64,000 nt of DNA, taken from the NCBI GenBank assembly GCA_022376515.1, contig WTXI01000082.1:85734-149733 (forward strand), read 5' to 3'. How positions within the stretch are numbered: position 1 is the stretch's first letter; every line of letters starts with the position of its first letter. The notes below the pieces were generated by a model that did no database searches, had not been told where the DNA came from, and saw nothing but the letters and a program-made list of their open reading frames with translations. Of this stretch, positions 45,814-56,436 are shown piece by piece. The DNA comes from Lactifluus volemus (Eukaryota > Basidiomycota > Agaricomycetes > Russulales > Russulaceae). The position numbers were made by a program, and so were the translations under genes.

Positions 45814-46525
45814 ATGGCAAGACACCCGGTTCTGAAAGCACCCTCACCTACTCCGTACATAGCCACACCGCCGCAAGAAGACGAGAAGGATGAGTCCGTT
45901 ACTTCGCATGGTGCTCAATCGTACCGTTCTCTAGCGCTGCTCCACGTCCCTCCGCAGTTATCTCTGCTGCACAAGGTTCAACCGTTCGTACAACCACCGT
46001 CGGCAGTGCAACCGCTGCCGCGCAGGTACCTACAGGCACCTGGGATGCGCCGAAGCAGGTCATCACTGCTACACCTCCACTTCTGACCGTAGTGGCCACT
46101 TCACGTTCCGTACCAACTCACTCCGAGTCTGTGACTGTTCCTACCTCGAACGTCCCCACCAAGCCCTGAAGACGATCATATTGGCCCCGTCGTAAGTCGC
46201 ACGATCTATTCGTCTTCCCAATTCTCCGCTCAATTCTTTCATCTTGCATAGGGTATGGCCTACACACTTGTGTCACTCCCCGCCCAGGAAATTAAACAAT
46301 CCATTCGAGGCGCATACTCAAGCCCCTTTCGCTGCGCAATCAGTTACTTCTCCGTGCCCTGGATCAGGTTCCGGCAGAAGGATGACTTGGAGCGAGCGTC
46401 AGGCGCTGGCAAAGAAGCGCGCCGAGGACAAAGAGGCGGCAAGTCGCGCCGCTGCAGCTCCTTTACCTGTTCGACGGACTCGGGTAAGCGTCGATTCAGG
46501 CGGTTACGGGCACGAAACTAAGTAG
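45814..46525 (+). other. Coding-like, disordered segments in element 3
   Basis: One frame reads SFSSAAPRPSAVISAAQGST and then VPTHSESVTVPTSNVPTKP with a stop near 46168. Another (46244-46525) reads RRMTWSERQALAKKRAEDKE, a basic helix followed by an Ala/Pro tail. Both look like pieces of one Ser/Pro-rich protein split by introns or shifts. No domain recognised. Confidence 0.35.
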
Positions 46526-47574
46526 TTTCAGCAGACGTTCGACCACCCTCAAGCAATTGCACGTGGTGTAGTTGTGGAAGTCGAAGTAAGGATTCCTTAG
46601 GTTGTCTCCGTTTTCATACAGCTTCTCAAATCGCGCATAGCACCCGCGCGCAGGAAAGATCAAGTTGCTGGCACCCGCTGTCACATACAACGGAATGAAG
46701 ATGCCAGTGACCCGACCTCCGCCATGGCTTTCCGAGCATACTGACGAGGTGCGGCCACATCATGACCTACTCACTAATGGATGATTTTTAATAAACATGA
46801 ACAGGTATTGTGTGAGCTGGGGTATGATACGCAGCATATCTCACAGCTTCGGGAAGAAGGAATTGTGTAGAGGTATATCTCAGGCAGCGTCTAGAAAACG
46901 TGTCTAGTCCCTGCAAAACTCCTTCTCGGCCTCTTCAACCCATCCACTGACCTTCTCCCAGACCTTGTTCGCCATCTCACTCCACTCTGCCCTCATACTC
47001 TCCACACACTCATCACACACACCCTTCTCATTCCAGGGCCAGGCCGTGATGCGAGCGAGGGTCTCGAGAGGCCGCCCCACCCCGCCGTCGGCGAGCGCAG
47101 GGTAATCACACCGTCGGTGAGCGCAGGGTAATCACATCGCTTATCCAGCGATCCGCAACGATGTCCGTGCACGCCATGTGCGATGCAGCACCGACAGTGA
47201 ATAGTACGGGCGTAAAGTCCGCGATAAGCGAAGCGAGCAAACGATGGCAGATACGAAGTGTGCGCGGGGAAAGTGCGAGGTGCGGTGCGGCTGAGCCCGG
47301 TGTATCGTCACTTCCGTTAGGTCATCATCAAGTTGTTCGTCGTGCTATTCTTCGGAATCATCGGTCCCCGCATAGAAGTGCTCGTGTTCAAAGAGATTAC
47401 ATAGGTGAGCGAGATGAAGACAAGGTGCGGAGCGTACTTTCACACACCTAGACATTCATGTTCTCTAGCCACGACAGGAGCCTGTGTATGGGGTTGCACC
47501 AATGGAACATATTCAGTGACGAGGTTGGGAGAGTGGGCAATGAGAGCGCGTGAGATTTGTCTCACAATGTACCT
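46526..47574. other. Non-coding interior of element 3
   Basis: It includes two tandem copies of a repeat of about 26 bp containing GAGCGCAGGGTAATCACA (about 47090-47140). Otherwise nothing recognised. Confidence 0.45.
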
Positions 47575-47700
47575 AGATCTAGTCCTGTATCTGGTGTGCC
47601 TAGAAAATCAATATTGATACTAGAATGATACTAGAATTGACTAGATTGACTAGATGTTACTAGGCTAGTGACGCCAGTGACGCTAGTGACAATAGTGACT
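47575..47700. repeat. Right CTAGT array of element 3
   Basis: CTAGT/ACTAG words, including a run near 47625-47680 where ACTAGA, CTAGTGAC and GCTAGTGAC repeat nearly in tandem. Mirrors 43095-43345. Confidence 0.75.
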
Positions 47701-48261
47701 CCAGTATAAAAACATTTTGCTGATGGATCTCCGAGTAAGTTTTTAGTCCTGTCTTTTTCTGGCTGCCTGTCTTGACTGCGGCCGCGGAGGAACAGGCCAA
47801 AAAAACAAGCCCGAGGTCGCCAGTGCGCACCCACGCCTAGTGATGACGTTATCCTGGAGGAGATGGACACAGTACACGTACAGACAACGGCATCCGCAGT
47901 TGGTCGCGGCTACTGTAGTTACACACCCCCATCTCTTATAACCTAATCTCCATAATGGTACAACACACGGGCTCTGCTCCCCCATAAGCTGAAATTGCAC
48001 GGCCCTGGTAATACCACAGGAAACATGGGTCCGCATGGTTCTGTCGAGGCTGCTCAGTCTAGTGTAGTGGTGAGAGTGGACTTGTAGTACCTCTCGTTCG
48101 GAATCGTCACGGCGAGGTTCACGTGAGCCAATTCGGCTGAATGTGACAGCGTGGAAGAAGATTTATTGTGACTTAATGCAGGGAAGATGTGCCTTTTTTC
48201 TAGAATGCTTTGGCTGTCGTAGATTACGAAACCACTCATCCTTCTCCAGCACTTTCGGGAC

Positions 48262-48845
48262 TAAGGTAGGCTTCATCAGGTTCCCGCACGGTTTATGTAA
48301 GCATCGAGACCACTGTTGAGCATCACGATTCACGAACTCCTCAGCCACAACTCAAAAAAATAACAATCTAGCAAATAGGATAGAAAGTATAGTTCAGTAG
48401 CTTTGTATCTCATTTGTTATAATTTAAAAATGTCATGTTTTGGGCACTCAGATCAAGATTTTGTTTTTTTACTGCAAACTCATTTTCTTATCTTTCTGAT
48501 TCTATTTCTGCAATGTTCAAAATCCCGCACGCAAATTTTGACTGATTATGTAATCCAAGTAACATCACGTGGAGCATTACTAATGCACAAACCCATTCTC
48601 GCGCGAAACTAGAAAATGTTCATTAAATGCCTCAAAAAATTCATGCACAGAAAGCTTGGGCACAAAACATTCAGAAAGCTTGTTTAAAAAAATCTCAGAG
48701 AATGTATAATACAGTTGCGCATCCCCCTCTCCCCTCCCCCTTGATTCGTGCGCAGTGACCCTCGAAAATTGACCGAGGTCACGTGACTTAACCCTAGGGT
48801 TAAAGCTTACATAAACCGTGCGGGAACCTGATGAAGCCTACCTTA
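48262..48845. mobile_element. 584-bp MITE-like element with perfect 41-bp TIRs
   Basis: 48262-48302 (TAAGGTAGGCTTCATCAGGT onward) is the exact reverse complement of 48805-48845. The interior is AT-rich and non-coding. A foldback or MITE transposon is the simplest reading. Perfect identity of the arms suggests recent movement or gene conversion. Target-site duplication is ambiguous; ACTAA occurs at both edges but offset by two bases. Confidence 0.8.
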
Positions 48846-49138
48846 CTAACCCACCAACCCACGTGCGGAAAATCGGTTATAGGATGATAATTAGTACAGT
48901 AAGTTACAGTCATAGAAATCAGCTCAAAGCTATTGGCAATCAGTACTTTAATCAGTAGCTGAGCCCTGATCAGCGCCTGACTCACCAAAACCCCACATTT
49001 CAAGATTTCCCCGCTTTAATGTATATCCACGTTTAGCGAAGGGAGATTCGTTGGGTTTTGGCCACCATGCCGCACACGCGACACAACAACGGTCAGCGGG
49101 TTGAAAAGCCTTGAAACCCTGTCGCAAATTCGGAAAGG

Positions 49139-49375
49139 GGTTTATAATGTGTCAACATTATAATTGCCGTTGTAAGCGAGTTATAATAAGCTTCTAAGTC
49201 TAGCCGAAAATTATAATCAAGATTTTGTGACTGCATTAGGTTATAATAATATTATCAAGGCCCTGTCTGATCGTACGGCTATTATAATCTTGGGGCTCAT
49301 TAGTACTTATTTATAATGAATTCCATATAGATTATAATCTATTATGCCTCATCTACGCGAAATTATAATTATCAA
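49139..49375. repeat. Left TTATAAT array of element 2
   Basis: About twelve ATTATAA/TTATAAT words in 240 bp, in both orientations, spaced by unique GC-rich DNA. Begins directly after the left TIR. Confidence 0.8.
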
Positions 49376-49440
49376 TGTGATTGGCCCACACTGCGATATC
49401 AACACTTTGATTGCTTGCGTTGCCCCTTTGATCGCTCGTG

Positions 49441-50640
49441 CCCCCCTAATTTTGGTTTTTAAAAAGTGACAGCGTGCTCGGTATCGTAGCTAGTGCGAAT
49501 TTGGGCAAATTCCCCCAGAAGCTCCCCCGATTTGTCGAAAACCAAGTAGTTCATGTATTGCATGAAAGGAAGTTAATTCTTCGTGGACATCCAAAAACAT
49601 AACATATTACTGCAGTGCCCAATTGCGAAAACGCCGCGCCGGCGCAATGCGAAACTGCACGACATGAGCAGCCTCGACGCTCCACACCTCCTCAGAGCTC
49701 CAGATAACGACCCATCGTCGAACCGAGCGGGGTCGATCGGCTCTCCAAGCGCGTCGACATAGTCATGCGGTGGGGGGGCGACACCCAACTCCTCATACAT
49801 GGTTCCCTCATCAGATATGGCAAAAACGCGCGAACCGTGCCACTCTCGTCCGATTGCGAGAAAGGCTCCTCGTCCGCCCCAACGGGGAGCGACGGAGAGT
49901 GCATGTCAGTGATCCATCCCAGGTCACGTTCAGGCCGCCGACTCTAAATCAGGCGAGCGGTACAATGAACACAACACATCCGCGAACCTATATCCCGTAG
50001 AATTCGAACGGCGTCCAGTCACAAACTAGAATAGTGCAGTTAAATCAGTAGGCATATAATCACGTTGCCACTATGACGCACGTTAATGGCAACACTTTTG
50101 CGGCCAAACCGACCACCGATACAATGAATATAATCATCAAGGTTTCTATTTGGAGGATGAGATATCGACAGCCAATGGTCACTTACGCTGGTAGATCATA
50201 GTTAATGACCAGAGACTTGTTGTATATCGATACCGCGGGCCCAAACGTCAGTTGTAATTAACACATGCCTGAGTATAAAAGCTTCAGCAGAAGCGCATGT
50301 ATCGAGGGGGAAAAAACGTACGAGGTCCCACCACGGATGACGGCGTGCGTGATGGTGAGGGTGTCATAGAGGTCGCATAAGGTGTCATATTACGATGTGG
50401 GCGTCGATCGAACTCGAGATGGAGGACATGAGGCATGAAAGCCTTGAGGTGTTTGAGGTCACGAAAAACGAACGGGAAGGGGGGGTGCAACAGAGTTCCC
50501 ACCCGAAACAACCAGACTAGGCGTCGAGGCAGCTCGTGATGGAGTCCGCACGGAGAGTGTGTCAGCAGAGGTCGAGATTGTGGTGGGGAGAGGGTTGAGC
50601 GTAAGTTAGTCGGAAGGATACGGGTCTTTTCTAAGTCACG
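49441..50640. repeat. Long inverted duplication, left arm
   Basis: Blocks 49441-49562, 49945-49970 and about 50130-50640 match, in reverse complement and in mirrored order, 57735-57852, 56885-56910 and 56437-56870. Identity is roughly 90% in the first and last blocks. 49562-49945 is unique to this arm and includes a protein-like minus-strand frame (GREWHGSRVFAISDEGTMYE, then DALGEPIDPARFDDGS) that I do not recognise. Confidence 0.8.
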
Positions 50641-50772
50641 TGAATGTAAATTTCCTGGAGACTTCGCTGCGACATCAAGACTTTGATTACTTGTCCCCCC
50701 CCTTTGATCTCTCGTGCTCACCCCTTTGTTCTTCCTTGCAACCCTCACTGTGCACTTCCCTCCATTTAGATC

Positions 50773-53700
50773 ATGCCTAAAGCCTCAAGATCTGCTAAGA
50801 AATCATCATCAGCAGGGAAAAGGCCATGCCCCAACTGCGGGGTCCTCTATCGCTCTCAGGCACTTGTGGCTCACACTCGAAAGTGTGAGAGGGACCAGAA
50901 AGAGGAAGAAGGCTTGGCTGAGTATGAAAGGGAGATGAAGGGAAGACTACAGACAAAGTTTTCAGGTATGTGGTGCTTGGTGTGCCACACCAATAGGTTC
51001 TAACCTTCAGGAACCATGTGGCCACTTTCACCAAGCATCAAACCCGATCACGGATGAGGCGCCACTGATGTATCAAGATTTTGACTTCTCTGGAGTTGAC
51101 ACACCACCAGAAAGTACAGGTATGGAATAGATTCAATTGTTTAAAACTGTTGATCCCATCTTATTTGTCTTGTAGTGCCTCCAAGTCATCAAAGCGGGGA
51201 TGACTATTTTGCAACACCTCAGCATGACCCTGCCACAACATATGAAATTCAAACTGAATATCACCCTCGTAGTCGCAGGTGTGCAGAGACTTTCCCTGCT
51301 GAGAACTATGGTGGTGGCCCTCCCCGTGTGGTACCTCACGCTGAGCCTTGGGCACCCTTCTTTAATACACATGAGGACTTTTTACTGTCAGAGATCCTCT
51401 TGGAAGGTGGGATAAGCAAAGATTTATCTGATAAACTCATAAAGCTTGTCAACCGGTGTGTCAGTGGCAAGGGGACACTGACACTGACAAGCTATTCTGA
51501 GGTCCTAGCTGCTTGGGAGCGTGCATCATTGAAGTTGACACCAGTAAGTTGTTGAGCAATATTGTCGCAAAAGATTTACTTATCAGGAACTAGTTTGAGG
51601 TGGTGACTATATCTGTACCATACTTGGATAGACAAGTGGCATATGATGTGCCTCATCGTGCACTTTGGGAATGGGCAACAGATCTTGTTCAAGACCCACA
51701 ACTTGCACCACACTTCCACTGGGATGCAGAGAAGATCTACCGGTGTAGTGGCGAATCAAAAGTCCGTGTGTTTCATGAGCCCTGGTCAGCAGAAGCTTTC
51801 TGGAATGTACAGGTATGGCTGTGCTAAAGTCTAGTGCACATGCGGCTGTTGTTAATTGCACGCACACATTGCCAGTCACAGATTCCTGAGGGTGGCAGTC
51901 CCCTAGGCCTCATATTGTATGCTGACAAAACCAAGCTCTCTAGCTTTGGCACAACAATGGGTTATCCTGTTGTTGCACGCTGTGCCAACCTCCCTGCCAG
52001 TATTCGGAATAGCAATGGTTTTGGTGGTGGGCGTGTTGTTGGGTGGCTTCCAATTGTATGTCCTCAACCTTATGACTTCTTTTGCATATTTCATAACTGT
52101 TTGTTAGGTCAAAAATGATCCCAAGGAGGACGGGAAGCCCCAATTTGTAAATTTCAAGCGAGCTGTGTGGCATGAATCATTTCGTGTTGTGGTCCAATCA
52201 ATTGTTGATCATTCAAAGATGGGTTGTTGGCTTAAATGTGGGGATGGCATCAAGCGGTGGCTCTTTCCCACTGTCCTCATTCTGTCTGCAGATTATGAAG
52301 AACAGTTCGTTTGTCTTGTTATTGCACTCCCTGTAACTGATTTAAAGTTTTATGTTATCAGGTGTGTTATGTCTCTTATCCGTGGAACAACATCAAAGTT
52401 CCCATGTCCTGTCTGCTTGGTCAAATCAGATGAGCTTAGCAACATCACTGGCACCAAGATCTGGCCCCACAGAACTGCAACTCAGTCTCAAGAGCTTGTT
52501 CACCAAGCAAGAAGTCTCAAAACAGCAGCTCAGCGTGATACATTCCTCTCAGAACATGGACTTCGCAGTGTTGATGTAAGGCACTTTAAAATATACTGTA
52601 TATCTTCTGACTATTTGTGACAGAATGTATTCTGGTCATTACAGAATTCTGACCCACACCGTGCACTGTCATTTGACCGGCTTCATTCAAACAACAGTGG
52701 TCTATTTGGCCATCATCTTTGGGAACAATTCAAAGCCTTAATTTCTGGGTATGGCCGCCGGGAAGCAGCACAGATTGATGCCCAGTAAGTAAGACCATAT
52801 TACTAAAACTTTGTGCTGCTTAATTATCTACCCCCCTTCAGGTTTTGTGCTGTCCCTCGCTGGAGTGGTCTGAACCACTTTCAGCAGGTTATGGAAGTAG
52901 CATTTACTGATGGGACAAAATATGAGGATATATCAAAGGTATGCTAGTGCTTCAATGTCCCAGACCTTCACTAATACTTAGAGGTGCAGATTATTGTGTT
53001 TGTTGCACACAATGTCATCCCACGACATGACAAAGAAGGATGGCAACTGCTTCGCTGCTTGCGGAGCTTTACCATTGTTGACTTGTACCTTTCATTTGAG
53101 GAACATACGGCTGATACAATCGCTACTGGTCGATGTGAACTCACTAGATTTGGTCAGCTTATGCAGGTACAGTTTTAGATTCATTCATGACATCTGAGGT
53201 TTGTTGACAGTTTTAATTAGGAATATATTGATATATCCATACCAATGGATGGTGGACCACCCAAGAATTGGAATTTCCCCAAGATGCATGCATTGGTACA
53301 CAGCTTTGACGACATTGAGGCCAAGGGTGCTTCTCGCAACTACAATACAAAACCAAATGAGAAACTTCATGGGCCACTCAAGAAATCATTTGCTAGGCAA
53401 ACAAACTTCAAGAATGTTGCTACTCAGGCAAGTTATACAGGTTCTTACTTTAAGCTAGCTAACACTAGCAAACTCTTGCTTAGATCTTGAGGATTGAGCA
53501 TATTAACTTTGTTGCCTCACTGATTCGCAGCCAGATTGATGAGGTTGATGATATTGCAAGTTCTGATGTCACCAGTGGAGGCAATCCCTTTGAACCTTCA
53601 CCAGGCCCTTCAGTTCCTTCCTCTAGCATCACACAAGGCTTGGAGTTGCAGGGTAAAGTGTTTGTGGCTAGCCAAGTTACACTGCGCTCCCAACAGTCAA

Positions 53701-54315
53701 AAACAACTTTCGCTTCCCTCAGTGCCTTTGGAGGTGCCTTGCATGCTCGGCTTTCCACCTGGCTGACAAATGAGCTTGTGGCCAACCACGAGGACTTACC
53801 AGGTGTGATAAAGTTCCATCTTGATGACCAGGTGTGTGGTATTTGTCTTTCTTGAGCAGTTTTCTGATATGGCTCAGGTCATGGAGTACCGGTCCATCAG
53901 GGTGGTCTATGAATCAAAGGTTGACTGGAAGCAATACGTCGACCTTTTGTATTGCAGTCCCTCTTTTCACAATAGGGAACGACGGGACTGTGTAATTGTG
54001 CGCACCACAAATGGTTACTTCTTTGCACAATTACTCCTCATCTTCACTTGCTCTGTTGCCAACACTACCTACCCAATTTGTCTTGTGCAGCCACTGGATG
54101 CACATATCGGCACACATACTGCTAAGGATCGTGATCTGAGACTCCACCGCATCCGTGCTAGGCCAAACATTACGGAGTTCATCTTTGCACAGACAATTGT
54201 CCGTGGGGCTCCTATAATTCAAGATTTCAGAAGGGCAGGTGATTATTATGTGATGGATGTTGCTGATCACACTGGTGATTTATTTTTACGCTGTAAAGAG
54301 ATATTTCCCTCATAG
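50773..54315 (+). CDS. Plavaka-type DDE transposase (element 2)
   Basis: About 15 exons. The N-terminal zinc knuckle is PCPNCGVLYRSQALVAHTRK. Then follow the family's hallmark blocks: VWEWATDLVQ-type segment (RALWEWATDLVQDPQLAPHF), GLILYADKTKLSSFGTTMGY, PVVARCANLPASIRNSNGFG, GGRVVGWLPIV, FKRAVWHESFRVVVQSI, FPCPVCLVKSDELSNI, SFDRLHSNNSGLFGHHLWEQ, WNFPKMHALVHSFDDIEAKG and NYNTKPNEKLHGPLKKSF. It ends at 54315. Every junction from exon 3 onward closes in phase, including a GC-AG intron at 53428-53483. Only the exon 1-2 junction (about 50965/51010) is off by one base, so the zinc-knuckle exon may be misjoined. Otherwise apparently functional. Confidence 0.85.
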
Positions 54316-54434
54316 ATGCATTCTTTTATGTACTACAGAATTAGGTATCTGGATTGCTGCGTTTCGCTTCATGATTCATACCAATTACAGTGTCTGCTTT
54401 ATACTTTCAAGTTCACACATCGACGGCCCTGAGA

Positions 54435-54956
54435 TCAGTCTGCATCATGAACGGGCACACGAACGGTCGGGTGCACCAACATCGACATAGATGCTACGGA
54501 TACGTTCTGAGTGCGCCGTGAAGGAGTGTAGGGGTCCGAGGCGAGTGATGAATGAGAAGAGACAAGTGAACTATTCAACATGGAACGATTCCTTGCCGTC
54601 GATATGAACGGCTCGACACTACGAGCAGGGGCATAGATATCAGAGGAAGGAACATCAGGGGATTTCCATGACCGGATAGAGGCGGGGGAAGAAACCCTGG
54701 AGACAGCTTCGAGCGTCCGCCTCTTCGCTCGCATCGGCGCATTCGTTTTCGGCTTCGTCAGCTGTCCCCCTGGCATCGTAATCGATATGACACTGGCAAC
54801 AGGGTGGTTGAACATATCATCGACATGTTGAAAGAGGAGAGGGGGGGCAACAGACTTTTCATCCAGGGCAGGAAGGCAATGCGTTGATCCCGCACGAGAT
54901 GGAGGGAACCGACCAGAACCCAAAAAAAGAGTGGACACCAGAGAAGCGTGATTCAC
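54435..54956 (-). other. Open frame downstream of the cyclin
   Basis: 173 codons, Ser/Pro-rich (TNAPMRAKRRTLEAVSRVSS, DPYTPSRRTQNVSVASMSML), overlapping the cyclin stop by four bases. Composition is protein-like and it could be a C-terminal extension reached by splicing around the cyclin stop. No support for a separate gene. Confidence 0.35.
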
Positions 54957-56012
54957 CAGACAGCCCGGGTTGCATAAGCAAACTGATCATGCGCACTCTT
55001 TGGCTTTTGAGGAGCGACAATCGAACAAGCTGCTGCTGCTGCTGCTGCTGACTGGACACTCTTTGCGGGCTTGACAGACATGGGTATCGGGCCATGGCCG
55101 TGAGGAATCAATGAGCCCTCGACTGGGCTCGAATCTGCCGAGGCGACCTTGATGAATCCAGGCGCATGCGCATCGGGAGGCGTCTGTGGCGATACCGATG
55201 ACGCAGGAGAGGTCGAGGCTGAATGTGAGGCCTCGGGGGTATCAGGCGGCGAGGAATGGTATGGGATCGCAGGGCTCGGAACAATCGGTGGGGCATGCTT
55301 CGAAACGGAAACTCGAGTTGTGAAAGACGGAATTGAAGAACTCGAGCTCAAGTTGACGTTGTGACTCGTGCTCGGATGAGCGAACGGCGCCGGCGCCGAC
55401 TGAGGGAGTACGATAGGGGCCCAGACTGGCAAAGTCATGACGAACACGAGACTCAAAGTCTCGCAGCGTCGTCGGGTCAACGTTCAATTGCCACTCCAGA
55501 TAGGAGCGCATCTCCCGCTCCATCTGGTTGATCTCCCGAAGAGCAAACATGCCTTGGCCGATGATACACCACGACTTGTTAGAGTACGTATCGTCACAGA
55601 TAATCTTGGAAGCCAGCATGAAAGCAGAAATAAATAGGCGGTGTCCTGAGGAGCCTTTCGCAGCAAGGAAGCGAGCTTTCAGCCGTTGTAAAAGGTACAG
55701 GGCGGCAAACGTGACCGATTGATGTAATCTTGTGCGGTGAAGCGCATAGGCGATAAAGTGATCCAACCGAGGCGTCGGCGTCGGTGTCGTTGACGGCGGC
55801 GCCGGGGGTGGAGGCACCTTGGGGCATGCAAATAGGTGTGAGACGAAACGAGCACAAAGCTTGGCTGTGTGCTCGTGTCCATGATACGGATCGCTGCCGG
55901 TCGATCCCGACGTGGGACCGTGATGTATAATTCCAAGATGAGCAAAAAAGCTTTTGATACGAGCGAAGAGAGTGGCGAGTATTTCTTGGCTAGTTTTAAC
56001 ATCTTTGGCCCC
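54953..56012 (-). pseudogene. Pho80/Pcl-type cyclin, frameshifted
   Basis: Regulatory subunit type for Pho85-like kinases. An exon from 56012 reads HTAKLCARFVSHLFACP, then RLDHFIAYALHRTRLHQSVT, FAALYLLQRLKARF, HRLFISAFMLASKIICDDTY, NKSWCIIGQGMFALREINQM and EREMRSYLEWQLNVDPTTLR, a complete cyclin box. The frame then fails near 55405-55425. The expected tail (LPQSAPAPFAHPSTS, ending FAYATRAVW at 54953) continues one base out of phase; the box frame itself stops at 55242. An alanine tract coded by (CTG)7 lies at 55030-55050. The first exon is not found: no in-frame ATG follows the 56012 acceptor. Either a captured, decaying gene or a truncated but expressed cyclin box. Confidence 0.7.
55030..55050. 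repeat. (CTG)7 microsatellite
   Basis: Seven CTG triplets, read on the minus strand as an alanine run in the cyclin tail. Confidence 0.9.
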
Positions 56013-56436
56013 CTAAAGGCTTAGGTGTTACATAGCATATCCAAAGGGGAAAAGACATGACCAAGAGGAGGACTCCAATTCCAGCAGAAATCATATTTGC
56101 TGGTGGAAACAGCTGAAAACATATGAGGCCGTTGATTCCGAGGAAGTAAACAAGACACTCACGAGGCCAACGCCTTGGGCTATGGCGGCAGAAAAGGTCC
56201 AGGAGAAACGACTTGAGGCCATTGACATGCCGCAAGGAAGGGAGGGGGGTGCAACTGATGACCCACCCGAAACAGGAAGACTACGTGTCGACCCTGCTCA
56301 AGATGGACAGAGTGCGGACGTGCGGACAATGGCTGGCTCGGAGTCGAGTAGAGAAATGTGAGATAACTTGAAAGCTGCGACGGCCCGGATCTCTCGGACC
56401 ACTATTAGGCTAAGTCCCTACGCGACTTGGAATGAG

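Larger units (their letters stand above)
43115..47725. mobile_element. 4.6-kb TIR element with CTAGT-rich ends (element 3)
   Basis: The left end starts ACATCAGGAAAACGAAATTG (43115). The reverse-complemented right end reads CCATCAGCAAAATGTTTTTA (to about 47726). Similarity continues inward as GTGACTGGCGTTACTA against TACTGGAGTCACTA. Both ends carry CTAGT/ACTAG words every few bases (43095-43345 and 47575-47700). No transposase was recognised inside, so it is probably non-autonomous or decayed. The first bases CATCAG followed by G (left) or C (right) and AA match the ends of element 1 in the same left/right pattern. Confidence 0.65.

Noticed and set aside
55108..55364. Short frames on both strands inside the cyclin tail
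   Set aside because: Shadows of the low-complexity Ser/Pro-rich cyclin tail.
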